From positions 6,464,501-6,528,500 of the forward strand of contig NZ_CP012670.1 in assembly GCF_004135735.1 (NCBI RefSeq): 64,000 nt of DNA, given 5' to 3'. Both the position numbers and the translations under genes were made by a program. This document shows, piece after piece, positions 36,664 to 45,779 of this stretch. This DNA is from Sorangium cellulosum (GTDB lineage: Bacteria > Myxococcota_A > Polyangia > Polyangiales > Polyangiaceae). Under the pieces are notes generated by a model. The model did not search any database, was not told the DNA's origin, and saw only the letters and a list, made by a program, of their open reading frames with translations. The first letter of the stretch is position 1, and each line of letters begins with the position of its first letter.

Positions 36664-39600
36664 TCACTCGCGAGGTCGCTTCTGGATGATGGCGTAGATC
36701 TGCTCGAGCCCGCGCGTCTCGTCGAGCAGGAAATCTCGCGCCGCCGTGAACACCTGCTGATAGTCCCCGGCCGAGAGCGGGCCTGTGCTCTCCGCGTCGA
36801 CGCGGTTCACGTCGGCGATCGCCTCCAGGAAGATCTGGATCGGCGCGCGGCCGTCCTTCATCGGCGAGACGAGCGCCGGGAGCACGTGATCCATCACGTG
36901 GTACCGGTCGTAGCGATCCTCGTTGAGCGCCTGGAGCACCTTGAGCCCGGTGTCGGCGGCGCCCGGCCCGTCGGGATCCCCCTCCGGGCTCAGCGCCACG
37001 GCCCCTGCCCGGAGGAGCGGGGCGAGCACGTCGTCGCCGGCGAGGGTCTGGAGGCCGTCGACCGCCGTCGCGAGCAGCGGCCGGAAGGCAGGGCCGCCTT
37101 CGCCCCCGCCGAGCAGGTGCGTGAGGAATTTCTCGATCTCCCGCCGCGCGGGCTCGTGCGCGCGGAGCGACTCCAGGACGTCGACGAGGCCGGCGAAGAG
37201 CGGGTGGCTCAGCAGGTCGGCCGCCTTCGCGCCGAGCTCCTCGCGCGCCCACGCGCACCGCCCGGTCGCCTCGCGATCGGGGCAGCGCGCGTTCAGCTGC
37301 TCGCGCAGCGCGCGCAGGACGACGGCGCCGATCCTCGGGAGCGCGCGGTTCTTGAACCGGGTCTCCGGCCCTGAGCCCTCGACGGCGAGGAGCGTGTCCA
37401 GGAGCTCGTCCAGGGCGCGCGCCCACTGGCCCTTTCGCGCCATGGCGTCGGGGGCGCTGCTCTGCGCGAAGCGCGCGTCGATGGCGTTCAGGGCGTCGGC
37501 GACGAGCGTGAACACGGTGAGCTGCTCCTGGGTCCGGCCGTCGGCCCAGGTCGCCGTCTTCCTCCCCCACCTGTCGACCATGCCCACGCTCGCGGCGTGG
37601 CGGGTGCTGAAGACGATCCGCGCGATCTTCTCGAGCGCCTCGGCCTGCGTCCACTGCTGGCGGGCCCCGGGACCGCGCTGCACCGTGACCCTGGCCGACG
37701 GGTCGACCGCCATCCGGGCGAACGCGACCGTCGACGGGAGGACGTCCTCGGCCTGGAGCGCGTCGGCGAGGAGCGGCTCGTACGAGTTCGCCCCTGCCTC
37801 CGAGCAGTACGCGGGGTTCGTCGCCGGCGTGCCGCGCTTCTCGCACTCCGGGCCGTGCTCCTTGCCTGGCCAGTGCCGGTAGGCCGTGCCGAGGAGCTCG
37901 ATGAGGAGCTCTTCCCCCGTGGTGTCCGGCGCGACCTCGGCGAACGCGCCCACGAGCGGGCTCAGGTACTCGCCGAGCCCCAGCCGCTCGATCAGGTAGA
38001 TCGCGCCCGGGTTGCGGATCCGGAGCAGGTCCTCCGGGGAGCTGCACGCGTTCACGCCGGCCGCGTTCCGCGGGCAATGGTTCGTGCCGGCGGGCTCGAT
38101 CGTCCCCGAGATGAAGAGGTTGGTGGTCTCGTTCGTGAGGTCCCGCAGCGGGTCGAGGTCGACCAGCCCGGGGAACCTCTCCGAGTCCGCCCCGAAGTAG
38201 ATGAGCCGGCCCAGCGCGGCCGGCGTGGGGTGGCGCGTCAGCCCCTCGATCCCGCTGGCCAGCTCGAGGACCGAGTCCGTGACGAGCGGCCCGAGGAGCG
38301 CGGGCTTCATGACGAGCTCCGCCCGCTTCGGGTCGCCCTCGGGGAGGAGGGAGTCGAGGTAGAAGGCGGCCAGGTCGTCGATCTGGAACAGCTCGCACTC
38401 GGCGTACTCGACGAAGGGCACCGCGAGGCCGAACGCGCTCACGGTCGCGCCCTCCTTGTTGCACTGCCGGACGCCGGCCGTGTCGTGGAGGAGCTGGAGC
38501 AGCCGCTCCATGCCCGAGCGGTTGTCGCCGATCCTGGGCCGCTGGAGATCCACCGGGGTCCGCGGATCGGCCGTCGAGGGCGCCCCGACCGTGAGGTTGA
38601 TCGACGGGCCGTTGAGGTCGTCGGGGTTGTACGCGAACCGGTCGCGGGTCCTGAGCATCGTCGCGACCGCGTCGCCGATGTGCCGCGCGCCGCCGCGCGG
38701 GGTGACGAGCGACTCGCTCCCGAGCGCTCTCAGGAGGCGCGCCACGAGGCCGGGCTGCTCGACGATCCGGTCGAGCACCGCCGCCACCTCGTCCCAGAGC
38801 GGTGCCTCGCCGTCGATCTGCGCGGGCGGCTCCTTGCCCTCGGCCGCGAGCCGGTCGTGCTTGCGGGCGAGATCGCGGACGCGCAGGGCCGCGCCGGTCA
38901 TGCGGGCGAGCTCGGTCTCGTGGTTCTCGAGCAGATCGATCATCGCGACGAGCAGGGCGTCCGAGTCCCTGTCGGCGAGCACCTGGCCGAGCGCGTGCGC
39001 GAGGTCGGCGAGCGGCGAGTCCTCGCCGCGGAAGCGGCGGTAGGAGACGCAGCGCGCGCACGCGGGCGCGGCCAGCTCGGCCAGCGGCTGCGCGACCGCG
39101 TCGCGCTCGAAGTCGTACCTGGCCTGCTCGCGGTCGCCGTAGAGCAGGTACGCGCCGGCGAGGGCGTACATGAGCCCCTCGTGCTCGGTCTTCCACGGCT
39201 CGGGATCCGCGCCGCCCGCGTAGCGGGTCGCGTCCACGAGCGGCGCGATCGAGCGCATCGCGGCCGCGGCGAGGGTGCGGGAGGCGTCAATGTACGTGTA
39301 AAATTGCAGCAACAGCCCGAACCCATCCCGGGGCTGCGACGAGGCGACGCCCGGGAGGGCGAACGGCGGATCGACCGGGACGGGTGCGCCGGACGCGTCC
39401 ACGAAGCGGCCGAACGGGTCGACATCGGCGAGCCCGTCGCCGTCCTTGTCGGCGAAGGGCGCGGGGACGCCGCCCGCGAGGAGCACGAAGCCGCGCCGGT
39501 CGCGGCGCGCGATGAAGCTGGGCGGGGCCGAGCCGCTCCCGGGTTGGGTCCCGCTCCCGGGTTGGGTCCCGCTCCCGGGTTGGGTCCCCGCGAACCGCGG

Positions 39601-40500
39601 GTCCTCCGCGAGCGCGACCGCGCCCAGGAGCTCGGCCAGGGTGCGTGGCCGGTTCGGCTGCGCGGTGGCGGGGTCGACGACGAGGGGCTCCTCGCGCGAT
39701 GTCGTCGGCTCGAACGAGAGCAGCTCGCCCTTTCCCGCGGCGAGCAGCGCCTGGAGCGCCGGCGCGCCCGCCCCGCCGGGGCCGAGGACCTCGAGCGCCG
39801 CCCGCGTCAGGGCGCGGAGGCCGGGGTACTCCAGGGCCGCCCGCGCCGCGCCGAGCGCCGTGTCGGCGGGCCGGTACCCCCGTCGCCCCTCGATGTACGA
39901 GAGCTTCCCGGCCGCCTCGTCGCTCCCCGCGAACGCCGCGAACAGCCGCCCGAGCGCCCGCGTCGACTCCGGCACGACCGGCTCGCCCTCCGGCTCTCCC
40001 GGGCTCGTCTCGTAGAGCGCCGCCAGGGTCTGCGACAGGCCCAGGAACGCGTCGTGCAGCCGGATCGTGCCGCCCCCCTCGCCGGGCGCGACGTTGTCGA
40101 TCTCGATGTCCGGCACCGCCGCGTTCACGGCGCGCACGAGATCGCCGCGCCACCGCGCCATGGCCTCCACCTTCGCGACGCCGAGCCTGCGCGCCCGCTC
40201 AGCCCGCTCGCCCGTGACCGGCGGCAGCCGCGAGACATCGACCGTGTCCTCGTAACGCCCCTCACTGTCGTAGTGGCAGACGCGCTGGTACGAGGCGCCC
40301 AGGTGGTCCTCGTTCAGGCTCGACGCGCCCACGCGGTCGCAGAGCACGCCGAAGACGTCATCGCCCAGCGTCGCCCTGGGAGGCGCCCTCCGCGTCGTAT
40401 CGAGCGGCTCGTGACACGATGCGGCCACCGCCCCGATCGCGGTGAGCGCCACCCCCCGAAACAGGCCAGCGGCCGAGGAACGCAGCGTGCGCCTGCGCAT
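36664..40500 (-). CDS. Very large lipoprotein of unknown function
   Basis: 1278 residues. Signal peptide with lipobox AVAASC around residue 28-29, then mostly helical sequence without a domain I recognise. It contains one DKDGDGLADVDPFGR segment near residue 355 that looks like a calcium-binding thrombospondin-type-3 repeat, and several Cys pairs (CARCVSYRRF, NHCPRNAAGVNAC). A (GTQPGS)3 tract interrupts it near residues 304-322. It is directly upstream of the FadL-type gene, which suggests a joint outer-membrane role. Such proteins appear restricted to myxobacteria. Confidence 0.72.
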   Translation of the reverse strand: MRRRTLRSSAAGLFRGVALTAIGAVAASCHEPLDTTRRAPPRATLGDDVFGVLCDRVGASSLNEDHLGASYQRVCHYDSEGRYEDTVDVSRLPPVTGERAERARRLGVAKVEAMARWRGDLVRAVNAAVPDIEIDNVAPGEGGGTIRLHDAFLGLSQTLAALYETSPGEPEGEPVVPESTRALGRLFAAFAGSDEAAGKLSYIEGRRGYRPADTALGAARAALEYPGLRALTRAALEVLGPGGAGAPALQALLAAGKGELLSFEPTTSREEPLVVDPATAQPNRPRTLAELLGAVALAEDPRFAGTQPGSGTQPGSGTQPGSGSAPPSFIARRDRRGFVLLAGGVPAPFADKDGDGLADVDPFGRFVDASGAPVPVDPPFALPGVASSQPRDGFGLLLQFYTYIDASRTLAAAAMRSIAPLVDATRYAGGADPEPWKTEHEGLMYALAGAYLLYGDREQARYDFERDAVAQPLAELAAPACARCVSYRRFRGEDSPLADLAHALGQVLADRDSDALLVAMIDLLENHETELARMTGAALRVRDLARKHDRLAAEGKEPPAQIDGEAPLWDEVAAVLDRIVEQPGLVARLLRALGSESLVTPRGGARHIGDAVATMLRTRDRFAYNPDDLNGPSINLTVGAPSTADPRTPVDLQRPRIGDNRSGMERLLQLLHDTAGVRQCNKEGATVSAFGLAVPFVEYAECELFQIDDLAAFYLDSLLPEGDPKRAELVMKPALLGPLVTDSVLELASGIEGLTRHPTPAALGRLIYFGADSERFPGLVDLDPLRDLTNETTNLFISGTIEPAGTNHCPRNAAGVNACSSPEDLLRIRNPGAIYLIERLGLGEYLSPLVGAFAEVAPDTTGEELLIELLGTAYRHWPGKEHGPECEKRGTPATNPAYCSEAGANSYEPLLADALQAEDVLPSTVAFARMAVDPSARVTVQRGPGARQQWTQAEALEKIARIVFSTRHAASVGMVDRWGRKTATWADGRTQEQLTVFTLVADALNAIDARFAQSSAPDAMARKGQWARALDELLDTLLAVEGSGPETRFKNRALPRIGAVVLRALREQLNARCPDREATGRCAWAREELGAKAADLLSHPLFAGLVDVLESLRAHEPARREIEKFLTHLLGGGEGGPAFRPLLATAVDGLQTLAGDDVLAPLLRAGAVALSPEGDPDGPGAADTGLKVLQALNEDRYDRYHVMDHVLPALVSPMKDGRAPIQIFLEAIADVNRVDAESTGPLSAGDYQQVFTAARDFLLDETRGLEQIYAIIQKRPRE
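39535..39590 (-). repeat. 18-bp in-frame repeat inside the large lipoprotein gene
   Basis: Three tandem copies of an 18-bp unit (GGACCCAACCCGGGAGCG on the coding strand) encoding GTQPGS. The GGACCCAACCC part is the same as in array 2 (GGACCCAACCCAGG), so this may be a coding-region relative of the intergenic arrays. Confidence 0.85.
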
Positions 40501-40738
40501 GACAACCTCCCCAGGAAGCCGCCAGGGTATACGATTCCGCTCCAGGTGCGTAGCGACTTCGCCCCGGCGCGGCCCGCGCGGGCCACGGGAGGCCGAGGAC
40601 GTGCGCACCGGAGCGCGCCGGCGCTGGCCCTGGAAGCCGATGACGCGCCCCCGAAGCCGATGACGCATTGCGTCCGCAGCGCATCCTCTGCACGGCGATG
40701 GGGACGACGGCGGCTCTCCGGGGGTAGGCTGTGGGGTG

Positions 40739-42163
40739 ATGGCGACCGCCCACCAAGCCCCGCTCACCGCTGTCGTTCTCGCTGCTGGACAAGGGACCCG
40801 GATGAAGAGCGCCCGGCCGAAGGTGCTCCACGAGCTCTGTGGCCGGCCGATGATCCACCACGTCGTCGATGCCGCGCTGGCCGCCGGCGCCTCGGATGTG
40901 GTGGTCGTGGTCGGCCACGGCCGCGCCGAGGTCTCGGCCACCCTGGACAGGGCGTTCGGCGCCCAGGGAAAGAACGTGCGCACCGCGCTCCAGCCCGAGC
41001 AACGCGGCACGGGCGACGCGGTGCGCTGCGCGATGCCGCACCTCGCGCCCGGCGCGGACGCGGTGCTGATCCTGTGCGGCGACACGCCGCTGCTCGATCC
41101 CGAGCAGCTCAAGTCGCTCCGCGGGGCCCTCGACGCCGCGGGCGACGCGCCGCTCGCGCTGCTCACCGCGAAGCTCGCCGATCCGACCGGGTACGGCAGG
41201 ATCCTGCGCGACGGCGCGGGCCGCGTCGTGGGGATCCGCGAGCACAAGGACGCGAGCGCCGCGGAGCGCGCGATCGCCGAGGTGAACCCCGGCGTGTACC
41301 TCGCGCGCGCCGCGTTCCTCGAGCGCGCGCTCGCCGCGCTGACGACCGACAACGCGCAGGGCGAGCTCTACCTGACCGACATCGTCGCCCAGGCGGCCCG
41401 GGCCGGCGGCGCCGCGGCGGTCGTGGCGGACGACGTCGGGTCGCTCGTGGGCATCAACGATCGCGCGCAGCTCGCGGCGGCCGAGGAGGTGCTCTACGGC
41501 CGCATCGCCGACCGGCTGCGCAAGGGCGGCGTCACGATCCGGGCGAGCGCCCGGATCGACGCGGGGGTGGTCATCGAGCCCGATGCGGTCATCGAGCACG
41601 CCGTGGTGCTGCGGGGCGCGACCCGGATCGGCGCGGGCGCGCGCGTCGACGTGGGCTCGGTCCTGACCGACGTGGTCGTCGAGGCGGGCGCCCTGGTGAA
41701 GCCGTACTCCGTGGCCTCGCGGTCCACGATCGGCGCGGGGGCGCAGATCGGGCCGTTCTCGCACCTCCGCCCGGACAGCGAGATCCAGGCCGACGCCCAC
41801 GTCGGCAACTTCGTCGAGACCAAGAAGACGGTGGTCCGGCGGGGCGCGAAGGCGAACCACCTCGCCTACCTCGGCGACGGCGACATCGGCGAGGGCGCGA
41901 ACGTCGGCGCCGGGACGATCCTCTGCAACTACGACGGCTTCCGGAAGCACCGGACCGAGATCGGCGCCGGCGCGTTCATCGGCAGCGACTCGCAGATCGT
42001 CGCCCCGGTGAAGATCGGCGCGGGCGCCTACGTGGCCACGGGCACGACCGTGACCCGCGACGTGCCGGACGACGCGCTCGCGATCGGCCGGGTGAAGCAG
42101 GAGAACAAGGAGGGCTACGCCGGCAAGCTGCGGGCGCGGCTGAAGGACGCGGCGAAGAAGTAG
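40739..42163 (+). CDS. glmU: Bifunctional N-acetylglucosamine-1-P uridyltransferase/glucosamine-1-P acetyltransferase
   Basis: 474 residues. It makes UDP-N-acetylglucosamine for peptidoglycan and lipopolysaccharide. The uridyltransferase domain has LAAGQGTRMKSARPKVLHEL and the sites QRGTGDAV and LCGDTPLL; the C-terminal half is a left-handed beta-helix with FSHLRPDSEIQADAHVGNFVETKK, KANHLAYLGDGDIGEGANVGAGTILCNYDG and GSDSQIVAPVKIG. A GTG codon precedes the ATG in frame (40736) and could also serve. Divergent from the large lipoprotein gene. Confidence 0.95.
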   Translation: MATAHQAPLTAVVLAAGQGTRMKSARPKVLHELCGRPMIHHVVDAALAAGASDVVVVVGHGRAEVSATLDRAFGAQGKNVRTALQPEQRGTGDAVRCAMPHLAPGADAVLILCGDTPLLDPEQLKSLRGALDAAGDAPLALLTAKLADPTGYGRILRDGAGRVVGIREHKDASAAERAIAEVNPGVYLARAAFLERALAALTTDNAQGELYLTDIVAQAARAGGAAAVVADDVGSLVGINDRAQLAAAEEVLYGRIADRLRKGGVTIRASARIDAGVVIEPDAVIEHAVVLRGATRIGAGARVDVGSVLTDVVVEAGALVKPYSVASRSTIGAGAQIGPFSHLRPDSEIQADAHVGNFVETKKTVVRRGAKANHLAYLGDGDIGEGANVGAGTILCNYDGFRKHRTEIGAGAFIGSDSQIVAPVKIGAGAYVATGTTVTRDVPDDALAIGRVKQENKEGYAGKLRARLKDAAKK

Positions 42164-42286
42164 GTCCTCGCTGACCGAGCTCGCCGGCAGGGCCGCGAAG
42201 GACGCGTGGCAGGCGCCGTCGCTCGACCCTGGCGGTCCGTCGACTGTGGTTGACTCGGGGCTGCCGGCGCGCCTGATGTAACGGCC

Positions 42287-43906
42287 ATGGGGTACCTAGA
42301 GAGGCTCCGGAGCTACCTCGAGCGCGTCGCGCGCGCGCCGGGTGGGCTGTCCGCCGTCCATGTCGATCTCGCAGCGCATCGGCGTCACTTCGCCGCCGCG
42401 TGGGAGCGCGTCGTGGCCTCCAGGGGGGCGCGCGCCGGCGACACGCCGCCAGCGCCGTGGGAGCTGGACATGTGGCGCAAGGAGGATCAGCTCCTCTACA
42501 CCATGCGATCGGACCTGCCGACCTTCGTGGAGGAGGTCGCAGATCAGCTCGTCGAGTCGCTGGTGCCGGACGCGTCCGCGGACGAGCTCGGAAAGCTCGT
42601 CAACGTCGCGATCAGCTTCGGTATCGGTGCCGAGGACACCTCGGGTGCCCCCGGCCTCGATCAAGAGATCGGCAGAATCGCCGAGGCTGCGTGCGCGCGG
42701 CTGCAGCGCTCCCAGCAGCGGTACGGGTGGGAGTCGCCGGCGCGCTACGCCTTCGAGATCCGGGCGACCCGGAAGCACGCCGACCGGTACACGCTGACGA
42801 GGAGCGGCGCCACGCTCCTCAGCCTCCCGGGTCTCGACGCAGTGCGTTGGCTCCTGGCGCTGGAGGCCGCCCAGTCGCTCGGGCCCGTCGACGAATGGCG
42901 AATCTCCCCGGAGCTCGCCGCGCAGCTGCTCAAGGAGCCACAGCGCGAGGTGGATGTGGACGAGCTGCTCGATGGCTCATGGCCCTTCTCGCTGGCCACC
43001 GTTCGCCGCCTCGGTGCGATAAAGCTGCTCCAGTACCAGGGCCAGGATCTCGAGCGAGGGTTCAGGGGCTGGTCCTACACCGTCTTCGATCGGGCCCGGC
43101 CCCTCCTGGAGGACATCGCCGAGCAGCGCGCGACGCCGTTCGCGGTGCTCGCCGACGCGCTGCTGCGGGACGAGGTCGCGCTCGCGCTCGACAGCATCCG
43201 CCCGGATCCAGCGCGGGCGCTCCGGGAAAGCGCGGCAGCCGCCACGGCGCTCCAGGCCCGGATGGTCGTGCACGAGATCCGGAACGCGCTTGTTCCCGCC
43301 CAGATCGCGCTGTCCCGCCTGGTCAGGGAGCTCGGGCACGCGATGGACGGCGAGCCGCTCCAGCGTCATCGCGGCCGCGTGGATGCCGGCATCCACCGTG
43401 CGCTCGCGTTCGCGGACGAGATGCTCCGGGTCGCCAACCTCGGCGTGGAACCGGCGGCGCCCTTCGACGTCGCCGCCGCGCTCCGGGACGCCATCGCGGG
43501 CCTCGCCGCGGAGCTGAACGGCGGTCTTCGTTGCGCGCCGCTCGAGGTAGCGCCGGCCGTCGTCGGCCCCCGCGGTCGGTTCATCCTCGCCATCACCAAC
43601 CTGCTGCGGAACGCCGCGCAGGCCGTGGCGGGGCGGGACGGCATCGTCGAGGTCTCCCTCGAGCTGAAGGACGACGCGCTCGCCCTCCGCGTGGACGACG
43701 ACGGCCCCGGCGTCCCGCCTGATCAACGCCGCGCCATCTTCGAGCCCGGGGTGGCGTTGCGCGCGGGTGGCAGCGGGCAAGGCCTGGCGCTGGTCCGCCA
43801 GGTCATCGAGGGGGAAATGTCCGGGTCCGTCGCGTGCATGGAGAGCCCGCTCGGAGGCGCCCGCTTCGAGATCGTGATACCGCTGCAGAGAGGAAGGACC
43901 CCATGA
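42287..43906 (+). CDS. Soluble sensor histidine kinase
   Basis: 539 residues, no membrane helix. Residues 1 to about 300 form a sensor part I do not recognise (RRYGWESPARYAFEIRATRKHADRY). The kinase core follows: H-box VVHEIRNAL with H329, N-box NLLRNAAQAV, G1 DDGPGVPPDQR, and G2 GGSGQGLALVRQV. TTGACT (42250) and a weak TGATGT (42274) 18 bp apart would place transcription start at the ATG, with no Shine-Dalgarno visible. The stop overlaps the ATG of the regulator gene (ATGA), so the two are produced together. Confidence 0.85.
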   Translation: MGYLERLRSYLERVARAPGGLSAVHVDLAAHRRHFAAAWERVVASRGARAGDTPPAPWELDMWRKEDQLLYTMRSDLPTFVEEVADQLVESLVPDASADELGKLVNVAISFGIGAEDTSGAPGLDQEIGRIAEAACARLQRSQQRYGWESPARYAFEIRATRKHADRYTLTRSGATLLSLPGLDAVRWLLALEAAQSLGPVDEWRISPELAAQLLKEPQREVDVDELLDGSWPFSLATVRRLGAIKLLQYQGQDLERGFRGWSYTVFDRARPLLEDIAEQRATPFAVLADALLRDEVALALDSIRPDPARALRESAAAATALQARMVVHEIRNALVPAQIALSRLVRELGHAMDGEPLQRHRGRVDAGIHRALAFADEMLRVANLGVEPAAPFDVAAALRDAIAGLAAELNGGLRCAPLEVAPAVVGPRGRFILAITNLLRNAAQAVAGRDGIVEVSLELKDDALALRVDDDGPGVPPDQRRAIFEPGVALRAGGSGQGLALVRQVIEGEMSGSVACMESPLGGARFEIVIPLQRGRTP

Positions 43907-44844
43907 GCGGCGACGGACGCATCCTCATTGTGGACGACGATCCGGCCTTCCTGGAGACCTACGAGGAGCTCCTCGCGGCCGAGGGTTACGCCGTCGAGAC
44001 CGCCACCACCCACGCCGACGCGCTGCGCCGGCTCGACGAGCCGGGCTGGGCGGTCGTGCTGGTGGACCAGAAGCTCCAGGGCCCAGGCGGCCCGGATACG
44101 GGCCTGGGCCTCATCGACGAGGCCCGCCGGCGCGCGCCCGGCGCCAAGGTCCTGCTGGTGACCGCCTACGCTTCCAGGGAGGCGGTCGAACGCGCCTTCC
44201 GCGAGGGTGCCTACGACTACCTCGAGAAGACCGCCGTCTTCGAGGCGCTGCTGCGGGTCAAGGTGCGCAACGCGATGGAGACCGTCCGGGAACGGTGGCT
44301 CGCGACGCTGGAGACGGACGAGACGGAGCAGGCGATCCGGGCGACGTGGACGGCCGCGCAGACGGAACGCGATCCGAACCGGCGAGGCATCCTGCTCGAG
44401 CGCCTCATGGCGCTGCTCCTCAAGACGGTCCCAGGCTTCGAGCGCCTGGACACCCGGATCCGGAACGAGGTCGAGGAGATCGACATCATCGTCCAGAACA
44501 GGTCCACGGACCCGTTCTGGCAGAAGGAGTCGTCCTACTTCCTGGTCGAGTGCAAGAACTGGTCGAAGCACGTGGGGAGCAAGGAGCTCCGGGATCTCTG
44601 GGCCAAGATGGAAGGCCGCTTCGATCGCTGCCGGCTGGCGCTGCTCGTCGCCCCGGGAGGCATTGCGGACACCGTGCGCCCGCTGCAGCTCCGCAAGGCA
44701 GAGAAGGGATTGCTCGTGGTGCTGATCGGGCCCGGCGATCTCGACGATCTGGTCCAGCGGCGAGATCGGAGCGAGGCGCTCCAGGAGCTGCACCGCCGCG
44801 CGGTCATGGGTGCGACCGCGCGGGAGGGCGACGGGCTTTCGTGA
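43903..44844 (+). CDS. Response regulator with PD-(D/E)XK nuclease-like output domain
   Basis: 313 residues. The receiver domain (1-125) is complete: acidic D11-D13, phosphoacceptor D55, T87 and K109. Instead of a DNA-binding domain, the C-terminal half (about 155-280) resembles Mrr/restriction-endonuclease-type folds: helix RRGILLERLMALLLKTVPGF, then D194 in EEIDIIV and E216-x-K218 in FLVECKNW, the D-Xn-ExK pattern. The gene overlaps its histidine kinase by 4 nt. Phosphorylation may switch a nuclease; whether it cuts DNA or RNA, or is only a binding fold, is unknown. Confidence 0.82.
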   Translation: MSGDGRILIVDDDPAFLETYEELLAAEGYAVETATTHADALRRLDEPGWAVVLVDQKLQGPGGPDTGLGLIDEARRRAPGAKVLLVTAYASREAVERAFREGAYDYLEKTAVFEALLRVKVRNAMETVRERWLATLETDETEQAIRATWTAAQTERDPNRRGILLERLMALLLKTVPGFERLDTRIRNEVEEIDIIVQNRSTDPFWQKESSYFLVECKNWSKHVGSKELRDLWAKMEGRFDRCRLALLVAPGGIADTVRPLQLRKAEKGLLVVLIGPGDLDDLVQRRDRSEALQELHRRAVMGATAREGDGLS

Positions 44845-44851
44845 TCCGAGC

Positions 44852-44883
44852 GAGCAAAAGCCGCTACCCCGCGGCCTTTGCTC
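44852..44883. terminator. Bidirectional hairpin between convergent genes
   Basis: GAGCAAAAGCCGC pairs with GCGGCCTTTGCTC around a TACCCC loop, with one mismatch that is a G-U pair in the minus-strand RNA. It lies 8 nt after the regulator stop and abuts the ribA stop codon, so it can serve both transcripts. Confidence 0.65.
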
Positions 44884-45576
44884 TCACTCGGCGTCGCTGC
44901 TGGCCGCGGAGGCGGCGGCGCCCAGCGCGCCGTCGCGCAGCGACGGGATCGCGTGGCCCATCCGGAGGCGCTTCGCCTCGAGGTACGGCGCGGAGAAGGG
45001 GTTGGCCGGGATGATGGCCGGCGCGCGCGAGGAGATCCGCACGTCGAGCGCGCGGAGCGCCTCGACCTTGTCCGGGTTGTTCGTCATGAGCCGGATCGAC
45101 TCGATGCCCAGGTGCTCGATCATCGCGGCCGCGGGCTCGTAGCCGCGGGCGTCGTCGGGCAGCCCGAGGAGCCGGTTCGCGTCGACCGTGTCGTGGCCGA
45201 AGGCCTGGAGCTGGTACGCGCGGATCTTGTTGGCGAGCCCGATGCCGCGCCCCTCCTGCCGCAGGTAGAGCACCACGCCGAGGCCGCAGCGGCCGATCTC
45301 GGCCTGCGCCGCCTCGAGCTGCTCGCGGCAGTCGCACTTCAGGGAGCCGAACACCTCGCTCGTGAGGCACTCGGAGTGGACGCGGAGCGTGACGTCGGAC
45401 TTGCCGCGCACGTCCCCCATGATCAACGCGACGTGATCGGGCGAGAGCCCTTGCTCGGAGCTCGTCGCACCGCCCCAGCGGAACACCAACATCTGAAACG
45501 TGCCGTGCTTCGTGGGCACGGGCGCCTGCGCGCGGATATCGAGCTGAGGCCGGATCGCCGTCGTCGGGACGTACAT
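44884..45576 (-). CDS. ribA: GTP cyclohydrolase II
   Basis: 230 residues, first step of riboflavin synthesis. Zinc ligands C70, C81 and C83 (VHSECLTSEVFGSLKCDC), the catalytic RQEGRGIGLANKI motif, and MTNNPDKVEAL near the C-terminus. I prefer the ATG at 45576, preceded by a GAGAG site; the longer frame lacks homology. It is a stand-alone RibA without the RibB domain. The region upstream to 45779 holds no gene and no obvious FMN riboswitch. Confidence 0.92.
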   Translation of the reverse strand: MYVPTTAIRPQLDIRAQAPVPTKHGTFQMLVFRWGGATSSEQGLSPDHVALIMGDVRGKSDVTLRVHSECLTSEVFGSLKCDCREQLEAAQAEIGRCGLGVVLYLRQEGRGIGLANKIRAYQLQAFGHDTVDANRLLGLPDDARGYEPAAAMIEHLGIESIRLMTNNPDKVEALRALDVRISSRAPAIIPANPFSAPYLEAKRLRMGHAIPSLRDGALGAAASAASSDAE

Positions 45577-45779
45577 CTCGCTCTCCTGGTGGAGGAATCC
45601 TGGGTCTCGTGTCAAGCGAGGAGCGACGCGTCGGATGTTCCGCTGCCCCTGCCGATGTCCGGCCGCCCCTGAAGGCGGCATCCATCAAGTAGCGTAAGCG
45701 CCGGGGAGGGACAAGGTGAGCTCGCCAAGTTGTTGCTCCACGGACGTACCGGGAACAGGCGCTCAGCACCGGCGGCGGT

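Noticed and set aside
37597..42174. Plus-strand open frame of about 1525 codons antisense to the large lipoprotein
   Set aside because: No homology; also crosses glmU in another frame. Shadow frame.
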